Positions 1 to 9,809 of a stretch of DNA of 49,667 nt are shown in pieces (the first letter of the stretch is position 1; every line of letters begins with the position of its first letter). The notes below the pieces were generated by a model that was not told where the DNA came from, ran no database searches, and saw nothing but the letters and a program-made list of their open reading frames with translations. The DNA lies in the NCBI GenBank assembly GCA_947461225.1, contig CANHJV010000006.1:1-49667 (forward strand), written 5' to 3'. Origin of the DNA: Gemmatimonadota bacterium. GTDB taxonomy: Bacteria; Gemmatimonadota; Gemmatimonadetes; Gemmatimonadales; Gemmatimonadaceae. The position numbers and the translations under genes are program-made.

Positions 1-1470
1 ACTGAGCCGTCGGAGCGCCTCGTCCGACTTCGCGCTCAGGCACAGCAATTGTGGCCGCGCGGCCGGCATACTCGGTGTCGCCGACACGTGCGCTGGCGCC
101 TCCACGACCACGTGCGCGTTCGTCCCGCTGAAGCCGAAGGCGCTGATGCCGGCACGCGACGCCCGGGAGCGAACGGGCCACGGACGCGCCGTCGTCACGA
201 TGTCGATGCCGGATTCCTGCCAGGCAACGTGTGGGTTGAGCTGCGTGACATGGCGATGCGCCGGAATCTGCCCGTGCGCGAAGGCGAGCAGCACTTTCGC
301 CAGCGCCGCCATCCCGGCCGCTGGTTCGAGATGGCCGATGTTGGTTTTTACCGACCCTACCAGCAGCGGATTCTCGCGCCCTCGTGTCGCACCGTACGTC
401 GCGGAGAGCGCGTCGATCTCGATCGGGTCGCCGAGCGCGGTACCCGTGCCATGTGCTTCCACATAATCCACGGCGTCGGGGGTGAGCCCGGCTTGCGACA
501 GCGCTCGCTGCATCACGGCTTGCTGCGCGGGTCCACTCGGCACCGTGAGTCCGCCGCTCGGTCCATCCTGATTCACCGCCGAACCGCGAATCACTCCGAG
601 GATCCGGTCGCCGGCGTCCTGCGCGGCGGACAGCCGCTTGAGCACCACCACGCCGCACCCCTCCCCACGGGCATAGCCGTCCGCGCGGGCGTCAAACGTT
701 TTGCACCACCCATCAGGGGAGAGCATGTGCGCCTGCGCAAACGAAGTCATGACGTCCGGCGAAAGCATCAGGTGCACGCCGCCGACGATGGCTTGCTCGC
801 ACTCCGCTGCTCGCAGCGACTGACAGGCAATGTGCAGCGCTACCAGCGACGATGAACACGCCGTGTCGATGGCCAGCGATGGCCCGCGCAATCCAAGCAG
901 GAACGACAGCCGTCCCGGAATCATATTGAGCGCGCTTCCGGTGCCGGCGTACGGACCGAGCAGGTCCATGTTCGCACCGATGCGCAGGGCATGGTCGAAG
1001 CAGGTCACGCCGACGAAGACACCCGTCGCGGAGCCGTACAGCGATGTTGGCGCGATACCGGCGTGTTCGAGCGCATGCCATGCGGTTTCGAGCAGCAGGC
1101 GTTGCTGCGGATCCATCGTGCGCGCTTCGCGTGGAGAAATGCCGAAGAAGGTGGCGTCGAACGTATCGATCGTCGGCAAAAAGCCGCCGCGTCGTACACG
1201 ACTCGTTCCCCGTCGTGCCGGTGCGGTCGCGGGCGACTCGTCGATGGTCCAGCGGGCGCGCGGAACGTCGCACGTTCCATCGGTCGCGTTATCCAGCAGC
1301 GTCCAGTACGCCGATGGCGAATCCGCTCCGCCCGGAAATCGACAGCCTAATCCGACAATCGCGATTGGCTCGACCGTATCGGGTCCGACCCGTGCACGCA
1401 GCGCGACGAGCTCCTCGCGCTGACGCACAATCTCATCAAGGGCACGTCGCAGCAGAGCGTCGGTGCTCAT
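1..1470 (-). CDS. Type I PKS, N-terminal part (ketosynthase domain), truncated by left window edge
   Basis: Minus-strand frame open from ATG at 1470 to position 1 (490 codons; absent from ORF track because no stop in window). Reads MSTDALLRRALDEIVRQREEL...EPIAIVGLGCRFPGG...DTACSSSLVALHIA...VEAHGTGTALGDPIE...NIGHLEPAAG...GFSGTNAHVVVEAP: complete KS motifs. ATG overlaps upstream TGA (ATGA). Confidence 0.93.
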   Translation of the reverse strand, partial: MSTDALLRRALDEIVRQREELVALRARVGPDTVEPIAIVGLGCRFPGGADSPSAYWTLLDNATDGTCDVPRARWTIDESPATAPARRGTSRVRRGGFLPTIDTFDATFFGISPREARTMDPQQRLLLETAWHALEHAGIAPTSLYGSATGVFVGVTCFDHALRIGANMDLLGPYAGTGSALNMIPGRLSFLLGLRGPSLAIDTACSSSLVALHIACQSLRAAECEQAIVGGVHLMLSPDVMTSFAQAHMLSPDGWCKTFDARADGYARGEGCGVVVLKRLSAAQDAGDRILGVIRGSAVNQDGPSGGLTVPSGPAQQAVMQRALSQAGLTPDAVDYVEAHGTGTALGDPIEIDALSATYGATRGRENPLLVGSVKTNIGHLEPAAGMAALAKVLLAFAHGQIPAHRHVTQLNPHVAWQESGIDIVTTARPWPVRSRASRAGISAFGFSGTNAHVVVEAPAHVSATPSMPAARPQLLCLSAKSDEALRRLS

Positions 1471-4400
1471 GCGTCGGCCTCACGGGAATCGAGCGCCAGG
1501 CGCAGGAGCGTCTCGATGTCGTCGTCGCCCGTGGCTGGTGGAGACGCGATGACCGCAGGGGCGGTCGGCAACAGTGTGAGCAGATGGTCGACCAGCGCTT
1601 CGAGTGTCGGATGCGTGAACAGCACCGTCGTTTTCAGCGCGACGCCGAAGTCCCGCTCGAGATGATCTTTGAGTTCGAGCGCCAGAATGGAATCGAGCCC
1701 GAAATCGAACAGCGGTTGGCGCGGCGGAATCGGGTCGTGGTCCGGGCGTTTGAGTGTGACGTGAATGGCGTGGGCGAGATGCGCGAACAGCGGTGCGCGT
1801 CGTTCGGCGTCGGGAAGCGTCGCGAGCGATGCAGCGAGTGCGGTGGGCGTCTGTGCGGGCGTCTGTGCGGGCATCTGCACCGGCATCTGCACCGGCATCT
1901 GTACCGGCATCTGTACCGGCATCTGCACCGGCGCCGCGGTGGGACTCCCCGAGCGTGCGGCGGCCGGCGTGCTTGCCGCCGCCGCGGCCAGCGTTTGCAA
2001 TAGCCCCAAACGCGCCGCGAGCGGATCTGACGTGAGCAGCTGCGGCCAGTGCACATCGGCAACGACACATGGTGTCGCCGCCGCGCCGGCTACCCGCAGC
2101 AGGACATCCATGCCACGGTCGTGCGAGAGGGCGCGGATGCCCATCGTCGCCAAGCGCGCATGTGCCGCGCGGCCGTACGTGGTTGAAGCGTGGCCGGCAC
2201 CGGCCCACGGGCCCCAGTTCACACTGTGCGCGTCGATCCCCGCCGCGCGCGCCTCGATGGCGAGCCCGTCGAGGAACGCGTTCGCGGCGGCATAGCTCGC
2301 CTGCCCGGGAGCCGGTAGCAGCGACGAGACCGATGAGAAAAACACGAGGAGCCTCACGCCGTGCTGTTCGGCAAGCTGACGCAGATGCCATCCGCCGGTG
2401 ACCTTGGGTTCCAGCACACGGGCGATGCGATCGGGGTCCTGTGCCGACAGGAGCGCATCATCGAGTACACCAGCCAGATGATAGATGGCGCCGATGGCTC
2501 GGGACGCCGCCGCTCGTGCGGTGAAGATCTCGTCGAGTGCGGGGCGGTCGGCGACATTCGCGGCGTGCACCGTCACGGTCGCCTGGAGCGCTTGCGCCCG
2601 TGCCGTCAGCGCCTCGAAGGCGGCGTTCTCCATCGGCCGACGGCCGATGAGGGCGATATCGCGCACGCCCTCATCCAATAACCGATGCGCGAGCGCGAGG
2701 CCAAGTCCACCGGTGCCGCCGGTGATGAGTACGCCCCCCGACGCGATGGCGTCGACGGCACGACCCGCGGGGGACGCCGTGCGCACGAGGCGTGGTACGA
2801 ACCGCGTACCGTCACGGATCGCCACCATATCCTCATCCGGCGGAGCGATCAGCGCGTGCACCACTGCCTCGGCTTGTGCGGCCAGCGACATCGCCGGATC
2901 AAGGTCGAGCAACAGTCCCAAACGCCCCGGGCGCTCCACCTGGAGCGCACGCCCGACTCCCCAGATCGCGCTCCCGGCAGGCGACACCCGATCCTGTGGC
3001 CCCATCGCGATGGCGCCCCGCGTGACGAACACCACCGGCGCCACCGCATCGCGTGCCGTCGCGATCGCGTCGCCGATCAGACGGTGCGCGGCGGTGGACA
3101 CCTCATCCCCGCTCGCATGCGCGACGGCACGCAGATCGACCGTCATGGCGTCCGCGTCGTGTGTGGAGGTGAGTCCCCGCGCGGCGCACATGGTCCGCAC
3201 GGCCGTCGCCAGCGCATCGTCTGGCGTATGGGAAAGCACGCGCACGCGCCCGCCGAGTGGCGAGCGGGTGCCCGACGCGGCTTCCCACGTGCGCGTATAA
3301 CAGAGCGCGGCCGGCGAATGGCTCGCCGCGAGTTGACGCAACCGGTCGAGATGCTGCAAGGACTCGAGGACGCGTGCCGCAGGCGGACCGAAATCGAGCA
3401 GACAGGCGATCTCGTTCACGCCGATCGCCTCCAGACGCTGCACGAGCGGCAAACAGGATTCCGGTGTGCCGATCAGGCCGCGGGATGACGCAAAACGATC
3501 GTACAAAAAGTTGACGAACTCGGCGCGGTCGGCCGGTGCCAGCGCGGCGAGATCCACCTGCTGTCCGCGGCTTTGTGCGAGCCCCTTGAGCAAGCCGATG
3601 TTGTCGTTGATGTACGCACAGAACGGCGCGCGCGCCTCTTCACGAATCGTGGCGTCCTCGTCACCGATGAACGTGTGGATCATGACCGTCACCTGCCCCG
3701 CCGCCGGATCGAATCCGGCCGCGGCCCGCGCAGCCCGATAGCGCATGATCTTGCTGGCAAGCGCGTCCACGTCTTGATCGAGCAGGTGCGTGAGCAGATT
3801 CACCCCTGCCGTTCCCGCGCGCTCAAACGAATCGGGGTTCGCCGCTGCCGTAACCCACACCGGACACTCGGCTTGGACCGGCCGCGGCAACGGGCGAACC
3901 GAGACCTCCTGACCGACGCCGTTGGTCCCGACAAACGGTTCCCCACGCCACAGCGCCCGCACGGTGTCGAGCGTGCGATACAGCTGCGCCTGGCGATCGG
4001 CATAGTGCGTGGGCGCCAGGACGAAATCATCCGGATGCCATCCCGCCGCCAACGAAATGCCGGCGCGTCCATTCGACAGATTGTCGACGATCGACCAGTC
4101 TTCGACGATGCGCAGCGGCTGATGCAGCGGTGCCACCACGCTGCCGGCCTGCAGGCGCACACGCGTCGTGCACATCGCCAGCGCCGCGTGGAGCACCGCC
4201 GGCGAGGGATACGCGCCGCCCAGCGTCGTAAAGTGACGTTCGGGGAGCCAGACGCTGCTGAATCCGTTCGCATCCACGTATCGCGCCACGTCGAGGAGGA
4301 GACGATACCCGTCACCCGACGCGGCTTCCGCACTCGCCGCGAAAAACATCACGCCGAATCGGAGGGCCCCCGCTGGCGTGTGCGCTGCCGGTGTTGTTGC

Positions 4401-7400
4401 GATCGCGGTCGTTGCCGTCGACGGGGCGACTGGTGCGGTCGCCACGGTCGCCACGGTCGGCACAGATCCCGGCAACCAATGCGGCACCGGTTCGAACGGA
4501 TACGTCGGCGCGTCCGGGACACGACCGGCGTGTGGATACAACGCTCGCCAATCCACCGTCTCGCCCTGCATGAAACGCTGCGTGGCCACCTGCTCGGCCG
4601 GTGTGACGAGCGCCACGTCCCCCAGCACCGTGCCATGCGTGGCATCTGGCGAGGCGGTCGCGATCATTCCGCGCAGCAATGTCGCGGCCTCCGCAGCGCT
4701 CCGTGCCACGACTACGACCCGATGCGACCACGGATCACGCGTCGTACTCCACGCCTGTGACAGCGGCGCGAGGGGCGTCTCGGCGTGCCCGTTGAGCCAC
4801 GTGATCATGCGCTCCACCAGTGTGCGCAGGGCGCGGGGCGTGCGCGCACTCAGCGGCAACACCCCGGTCGGTCCTCCGGTGCGTTCATCCGTCGGTGCCG
4901 GCGCTACACCTTCCACCACCACGTGCGCATTCGTGCCACCAAAGCCGAAGGCACTCACACCCGCCAAGCGACGCGGTGCCGGCGGCCACGGCTGCGCCGT
5001 CGTGGCAATCGTCAGCGAGGTGCCCAGATCGATGCGCGGATTCAGTGCGGTGAACTGCACCTGCGGAGGTACGACGCCGTGACGCATGGCGAGCACCACT
5101 TTGCAGAGGCCGGCGATGCCGGCCGCCGCTTCCAGGTGACCAATGTTCGCCTTAGTGGAACTGATGAAGCATGGTGCCGCGCGGTCTGCCGCGAACACCG
5201 CGCGCAGTGCCTGCACCTCGATCGGATCGCCGAGGGCGGTGCCCGTCCCGTGCGTCTCGACGAGCTGTAGTGCTTCGTCGGTCACGCCCGCTTGGGCCAG
5301 CGCCTCGCGGATGACCGCCGATTGCGATGGCCCATTCGGCGCGGTGAGACCGTGCGTGCGTCCGTCCTGATTCACCGCACTGCCGCGGAGGAGCGCCCAC
5401 ACCGTGTCGCCGTCCCGCTCCGCATCGCGCAGACGCTTCAGGACGAACACCAACGCGCCTTCGCCGCGCACGTAGCCATCCGCGGCCGCATCGAACGTGC
5501 GGCACCGGCGCTGCGGCGAGAGCATCCCCGCGCGCGTGAAGGCTGTGGTGAGATCGGGCGTGAGTACCACATTCACGCCGCCCACCAGCGCGATGTCACT
5601 GGTTCCGGCGCGAAGGCTTTCACACCCCTGATGCACGGCCACGAGCGACGACGAGCAGGCCGTATCGACGGCCCAGCTGGGACCGCGGAGATCGAAGAGA
5701 TACGACAGCCGGTTCGCCACGATACTGGGCGCATTCCCGGTGGGGCCATGCGCTTCCGACGTGCCACCGCTCGCGGCCGCGAGCCGCACGTAATCACCGG
5801 CGCTGACGCCCATGAAGACGCCGGTGCGTGTACCCGCAAGCGACGACGGTGCCATGCCACCGCGCTCGAGCGCTTCCCAGGCGACTTCACACAGGAGCCG
5901 CTGCTGCGGATCCATCAGCCCCGCTTCGTGCGGGGAAATGCCGAAGCAGGCGGCATCGAAGCGCGCGACATCGGAGAGGTAGCCACCTTCGCCGAGGGTC
6001 GGCTCGCGCGGTGACGGCGGCATCGTGATCGCATCACGGCCGTCGCGAAGCAGCGCCCAGAAGGCCTCGGGCGAGTCGGCACCGGGTACGCGGCAGGCGA
6101 GGCCCACGATGGCGATCGGCTCATGGCGCGCATCGCGTGCCATCGCGTCGTTGGCGATCCGCTCCAGCGGGACACCACTCAGATGCGAGGCCAGCGCATC
6201 GATGGACGGATAGTCGTAGGCCACCGTGGCTGGGACTGCTCGACCGAGCCATTCCTGGAGTTCACCCGCCAGACCGACCGTCTGTACGGAATCGAGGCCG
6301 AACTGACTGAATGACGCACGTGGATCGATCGTGGAGGCCGCCCTTCCCGTGTGTCGCGCCAGACGCATCGTCAGCCATGCCACGATCTCGGTGTCCGACT
6401 GGCCGGCGGGTATGGACGCCGCCGACATCGACACGGGCGCCGTCCACTGCGTGACCACATCGAGTGCCCCCTGCACGAAATCCTGTCGGCATCGTTGCCG
6501 CTGCACTTTTCCACTCGAGGTGCGCGGCAGTGTGGTGGTGCGAACAAGCACCACCGATGCCGGCGTGACCTCGTACTCCTGTGTCACGGCTTCGCGTACG
6601 GCACTGACAATGGCCTCGTGATCGGCGCGCATGAGTTCGCGCGGCAGTTCCACCACCACGACCAACGCTTCTTCGGTGTCGCGCTCGATGCCGAAGGCGA
6701 TACAGTGATCACCGAGCAGCCCCGCGTACGCGGCGCCTGCACTGGCCTCGATGTCCTGCGGGTACAGATTGCGTCCGCGGATGATGATCAGATCTTTGCG
6801 ACGGCCCGTGATGAAGAGCTGGCCGTCGGCGAGCAGTCCGAGATCACCCGTGCGATAGTAGTCGGCCCCGTCATCGTCATGCAGTCGCGCTCCGAACACG
6901 TCGGCCGTGGCCTCGGCGTTGTTCCAATAACCCTGCGCGATGCTTGGGCTGGACACCCAGACTTCCCCTTCGGTGCCATCGGCGCAGGCGCGGCGCGTGT
7001 CCGGATCGACGATGCGGACGCGTGCACGATTCCAGCCGTGTCCACAGCTCACTAATTCGCGGCCATCGTGCACATGGAACTTCGGCGCGGTGCCGGCCCC
7101 TTGAATCGACACGAGCAGTACCGTCTCGGCCATGCCATAGCACGGCTGTATCTGCTCCGCGCGCAGCCCGCTGATCGCGAACGCGTCCGCAAACCGACGG
7201 ACGGTCTCGGCCCGCACTGGCTCTGCGCCGTTGTACGCCATCGTCCACGAAGAGAGGTCCAGCGCCGCGCGCTCTTCCGCGGTTAAGCGTGCGAGACACA
7301 ACTCGTACGCGGAGTTGGGTGCACCAGAAATCGTACCGCGGTACGTCGACACGGCCTGCAGCCACCGGTGTGGACGTTGCAGGAAGGCGGCGGGCGCCAT

Positions 7401-8090
7401 CAGGACGCAGCTGGCCCCGTTATACAGCGTTGACAGCACCTGACCGATGAGTCCCATGTCGTGGAACACCGGCAACCATCCGACGAAGACGGAGGCGTCG
7501 TTCATGCTGAACGCCTGTCGGATCGTTTCGAGGTTGTGCAGCAGATTGGCGTGTGACACCATCACGCCCTTCGGCGAGCCGGTGGAACCGGACGTGTACT
7601 GCAGAAAGGCGAGATCGTGTCCGACGAGCGGGCGCGGCGAGCACGTACCCGTCATCCCGGCCGCGACGTTGACCACGGGAAGTGGTCGGCCGCGGATCGC
7701 GAAGGACGGCAGGGACGCACCGACACTCGCCGTGGTGAGTACACAGATCGCATCGGCATCCTCGATGATGCGATCGATGCGCTCCGCGCCCCGGTTCCGA
7801 CGCGGCGGGTACGCCGGCACGGCCACGACGCCGGCGTACAGGCAGCCGACGAAGGCGCGGAGGAAGTCGATGCCCGGCGGAAAAAGCAGGAGGGCCCGAT
7901 CGCCCGGCGCGGCATGGCGGGTCAGGTGTGCGGCGATCGCGCGTGCATCGCGATCGAGCTCGGCATACGTACACCAGTCCGATTCGACCTCCCCATGCTC
8001 GAGGAAGGTCATACACCGCTTGTCGGGTGTCTGTCGCACGTGCTGCAAGAATGTGTCGACCAGCGTCGCCACCTCGCGCGGGCTACTCAT
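1467..8090 (-). CDS. Hybrid megasynthase: FAAL-type fatty acyl-AMP ligase / ACP / KS / luciferase-like monooxygenase / KR / ACP
   Basis: 2207 aa. FAAL: YTSGSTGSPKGVMVSHANLLHN, GRRKDLIIIRGRNLYPQDIE. ACP: FGLDSVQT. KS: DTACSSS, ETHGTGT, NIGHLEAAAG. LLM: LRFGVMFFAASAEA...GRAGISLAAGWHPDDF. KR: VLITGGTGGLGLALAHRLL, VLDDALL, FFSSVSSLLPAPGQASYAAANAFLD. ACP: DFGLDSILALELK. No AT GHSxG domain seen. Confidence 0.95.
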   Translation of the reverse strand: MSSPREVATLVDTFLQHVRQTPDKRCMTFLEHGEVESDWCTYAELDRDARAIAAHLTRHAAPGDRALLLFPPGIDFLRAFVGCLYAGVVAVPAYPPRRNRGAERIDRIIEDADAICVLTTASVGASLPSFAIRGRPLPVVNVAAGMTGTCSPRPLVGHDLAFLQYTSGSTGSPKGVMVSHANLLHNLETIRQAFSMNDASVFVGWLPVFHDMGLIGQVLSTLYNGASCVLMAPAAFLQRPHRWLQAVSTYRGTISGAPNSAYELCLARLTAEERAALDLSSWTMAYNGAEPVRAETVRRFADAFAISGLRAEQIQPCYGMAETVLLVSIQGAGTAPKFHVHDGRELVSCGHGWNRARVRIVDPDTRRACADGTEGEVWVSSPSIAQGYWNNAEATADVFGARLHDDDGADYYRTGDLGLLADGQLFITGRRKDLIIIRGRNLYPQDIEASAGAAYAGLLGDHCIAFGIERDTEEALVVVVELPRELMRADHEAIVSAVREAVTQEYEVTPASVVLVRTTTLPRTSSGKVQRQRCRQDFVQGALDVVTQWTAPVSMSAASIPAGQSDTEIVAWLTMRLARHTGRAASTIDPRASFSQFGLDSVQTVGLAGELQEWLGRAVPATVAYDYPSIDALASHLSGVPLERIANDAMARDARHEPIAIVGLACRVPGADSPEAFWALLRDGRDAITMPPSPREPTLGEGGYLSDVARFDAACFGISPHEAGLMDPQQRLLCEVAWEALERGGMAPSSLAGTRTGVFMGVSAGDYVRLAAASGGTSEAHGPTGNAPSIVANRLSYLFDLRGPSWAVDTACSSSLVAVHQGCESLRAGTSDIALVGGVNVVLTPDLTTAFTRAGMLSPQRRCRTFDAAADGYVRGEGALVFVLKRLRDAERDGDTVWALLRGSAVNQDGRTHGLTAPNGPSQSAVIREALAQAGVTDEALQLVETHGTGTALGDPIEVQALRAVFAADRAAPCFISSTKANIGHLEAAAGIAGLCKVVLAMRHGVVPPQVQFTALNPRIDLGTSLTIATTAQPWPPAPRRLAGVSAFGFGGTNAHVVVEGVAPAPTDERTGGPTGVLPLSARTPRALRTLVERMITWLNGHAETPLAPLSQAWSTTRDPWSHRVVVVARSAAEAATLLRGMIATASPDATHGTVLGDVALVTPAEQVATQRFMQGETVDWRALYPHAGRVPDAPTYPFEPVPHWLPGSVPTVATVATAPVAPSTATTAIATTPAAHTPAGALRFGVMFFAASAEAASGDGYRLLLDVARYVDANGFSSVWLPERHFTTLGGAYPSPAVLHAALAMCTTRVRLQAGSVVAPLHQPLRIVEDWSIVDNLSNGRAGISLAAGWHPDDFVLAPTHYADRQAQLYRTLDTVRALWRGEPFVGTNGVGQEVSVRPLPRPVQAECPVWVTAAANPDSFERAGTAGVNLLTHLLDQDVDALASKIMRYRAARAAAGFDPAAGQVTVMIHTFIGDEDATIREEARAPFCAYINDNIGLLKGLAQSRGQQVDLAALAPADRAEFVNFLYDRFASSRGLIGTPESCLPLVQRLEAIGVNEIACLLDFGPPAARVLESLQHLDRLRQLAASHSPAALCYTRTWEAASGTRSPLGGRVRVLSHTPDDALATAVRTMCAARGLTSTHDADAMTVDLRAVAHASGDEVSTAAHRLIGDAIATARDAVAPVVFVTRGAIAMGPQDRVSPAGSAIWGVGRALQVERPGRLGLLLDLDPAMSLAAQAEAVVHALIAPPDEDMVAIRDGTRFVPRLVRTASPAGRAVDAIASGGVLITGGTGGLGLALAHRLLDEGVRDIALIGRRPMENAAFEALTARAQALQATVTVHAANVADRPALDEIFTARAAASRAIGAIYHLAGVLDDALLSAQDPDRIARVLEPKVTGGWHLRQLAEQHGVRLLVFFSSVSSLLPAPGQASYAAANAFLDGLAIEARAAGIDAHSVNWGPWAGAGHASTTYGRAAHARLATMGIRALSHDRGMDVLLRVAGAAATPCVVADVHWPQLLTSDPLAARLGLLQTLAAAAASTPAAARSGSPTAAPVQMPVQMPVQMPVQMPVQMPAQTPAQTPTALAASLATLPDAERRAPLFAHLAHAIHVTLKRPDHDPIPPRQPLFDFGLDSILALELKDHLERDFGVALKTTVLFTHPTLEALVDHLLTLLPTAPAVIASPPATGDDDIETLLRLALDSREADA
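1846..1929. repeat. 12-bp tandem repeat (7 units, ggcatctgYacc-like) encoding a (VQMP)n/(AQTP)n linker in the megasynthase
   Basis: Consecutive 12-mers ggcgtctgtgcg x2, ggcatctgcacc x2, ggcatctgtacc x2, ggcatctgcacc; protein PVQMPVQMPVQMPVQMPVQMPAQTPAQTP between KR and terminal ACP. Confidence 0.95.
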
Positions 8091-9049
8091 GAGGCGGCGG
8101 CGCGAAAAAACGTATCGTTCGTGACCCGATCATTGCGCAGCGTTGTGTCCATGCGGAAACACGCATCATCATCGAACGTGATCGCGGCCGGCAGTCCTTC
8201 CACGAGTTGGTACGCTGCCCGTGTGGTGTGCACCAGTCGATCGGCCATGCCGTCCGCGTGCAGGAGAAACAGGGCCATCCCATCCGTCGTCACGGTGAGC
8301 TCACGGCCCGTGCTACGCCCCCGATAGTGTCCGGCACAACGGAGCAGCGTGGCCGCGGGTGGTATGACTGGATGGAACGTCGGGGCACCCACGTCAGCCA
8401 TCACCTGCTGCTGCAGTCGCGCCCACGCACCATCACCGACCATACGCGTCGTCCGTGTGCCGGGCCACAGGTCGAGGAGGCTCGCGATCATGTCGGTCTG
8501 CCGGGCATAGAAGGCGCACAGCAACGCGTGGCCCTTGTCGTGGGCGTCTGCTCCCGGACGGTGGGCGATGCCGAACGGCGTGTGGGCCAACAGACTGTGC
8601 ATCGCAAAGGCCCACTGAGACCCACGGCGTTCGCCAACGGCGCGAAGCTGCTCCTCGACGCTGGGGTACGTCAGCTGCACGAGCGTGGGGGCGAACGGTT
8701 GGAGCAGGTCGGCGATGGTGCCCACCACTTGTCGCATGCGCTCGAGCGGCGTTTCCATCGCCACCATCAACCCGACCGACAGATTCAGCAGCGTGCCGTC
8801 GAGGACCAGCACGTCCAGCGCCGGGGGGTGCAGCAGGGCGCGCCACCCAGTGAGTAACGTGTGGTCCAGCCGGTCGGGACCATGGGCCAGCAGGTCGTGC
8901 AAATGCGAGAAGTGGAAGACCGGATGCTGCGCCTCGCGCTCGTGAAACCAGCGGGCGCGTGATCCGGCCGCCTCCCAGTGGAGGGCCAGCCGCTGCGCGA
9001 TGACCGACTTTCCGGTGCCCGGTACGCCATCGATCAAGATCAAATGCAT
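8087..9049 (-). CDS. P-loop NTPase/kinase-like protein, cluster-associated
   Basis: 320 aa, N-terminal Walker A MHLILIDGVPGTGKSVIAQRLALHW; stop overlaps the start of the megasynthase (ATGA). Confidence 0.8.
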   Translation of the reverse strand: MHLILIDGVPGTGKSVIAQRLALHWEAAGSRARWFHEREAQHPVFHFSHLHDLLAHGPDRLDHTLLTGWRALLHPPALDVLVLDGTLLNLSVGLMVAMETPLERMRQVVGTIADLLQPFAPTLVQLTYPSVEEQLRAVGERRGSQWAFAMHSLLAHTPFGIAHRPGADAHDKGHALLCAFYARQTDMIASLLDLWPGTRTTRMVGDGAWARLQQQVMADVGAPTFHPVIPPAATLLRCAGHYRGRSTGRELTVTTDGMALFLLHADGMADRLVHTTRAAYQLVEGLPAAITFDDDACFRMDTTLRNDRVTNDTFFRAAAS

Positions 9050-9085
9050 CTACGGCTTGCTCCCGGCGGACCGACTAGCGCTGAG

Positions 9086-9115
9086 TTGACGTTATTGATG
9101 AGTCCGTTGTACTTT
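9086..9115 (+). promoter_or_regulatory. Candidate promoter for the DUF697-like gene
   Basis: TTGACG (9086-9091), 18-bp spacer, TACTTT (9110-9115), 76 bp upstream of ATG at 9191. Confidence 0.4.
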
Positions 9116-9190
9116 AGCTAGGAATACGCGTCTTTGCCGGATTAGCCCCAACTCCGGCACGCGCGTCCCTCGACACTCTCTGGAGTCCTC

Positions 9191-9742
9191 ATGACCGACT
9201 CGCACGCCGCCGCCAACAACATCGTCAGCAAGTACACGCTGTATGCCGCTGGTGCGGGTCTGGTACCCATCCCGGTGGTTGATCTGGCGGCCTTGGCCGC
9301 GGTCAACTTGGCCATGCTCCAGGACATCGCGAAGCATTTCGGCGCCGAGTTCACGGATGAATGGGGGAAGAGCACCGTCGCCGCGCTGCTGGGCGGGCTG
9401 ACGGCCACGACGTTGGCGAAGTCGCGTGGTGCCATGCACTTTCTCCGCGTGATTCCGATCGTCGGGCACGCCCTCGCGTCGGTCTCGATGTCGATTTTCG
9501 GTTCGGCGGCCACCTATGCGTTGGGTCGCGTGTTCGTGGCCCACTTCGCCGGGGGCGGCACGATGCTCTCTTTTGACGTGGAGAAGGCAAAGCACTCGGC
9601 GTCGGAGCAGTACGCGAAGGGCAAGGGCGCCGTGTCACGCCAGATCGCCAAGGGCAAGAGCCTGTTCTCGAAGGACGAGGCTGAGGTCGCGGTCGTCGCG
9701 GACGACGCCATGCCCGCCGAACTCGTGGCAACGCCAGCCTGA
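9191..9742 (+). CDS. DUF697-like protein
   Basis: 183 aa; IVSKYTLYAAGAGLVPIPVVDLAALAAVNLAMLQDIAKHFG resembles DUF697/YcjF-type proteins. Confidence 0.75.
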   Translation: MTDSHAAANNIVSKYTLYAAGAGLVPIPVVDLAALAAVNLAMLQDIAKHFGAEFTDEWGKSTVAALLGGLTATTLAKSRGAMHFLRVIPIVGHALASVSMSIFGSAATYALGRVFVAHFAGGGTMLSFDVEKAKHSASEQYAKGKGAVSRQIAKGKSLFSKDEAEVAVVADDAMPAELVATPA

Positions 9743-9772
9743 GTGCGAGGCACCCTGCGCACCGGATGACCT

Positions 9773-9809
9773 AAACGCCCCGCTACGGACTATCCGTGGC
9801 GGGGCGTTT
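9773..9809. terminator. Bidirectional intrinsic terminator between convergent genes
   Basis: aaacgccccgc / gcggggcgttt, 11-bp perfect stem with A/T tracts at the ends, between convergent CDSs 9191-9742 and 9790-10524. Confidence 0.85.

Noticed and set aside
1765-2295. Collagen-like GICTGICTG plus-strand ORF
   Set aside because: Produced by the 12-bp repeat read on the wrong strand; the megasynthase frame is the coding one.
3573-4760. 395-aa plus-strand ORF inside the megasynthase
   Set aside because: Antisense shadow of the LLM region; arginine-rich, no motifs.
9092-9120. gatgagtccg, resembling part of a hammerhead ribozyme core (also at 16188)
   Set aside because: Lacks the CUGAUGA...GAAA core and matching stems; chance similarity.
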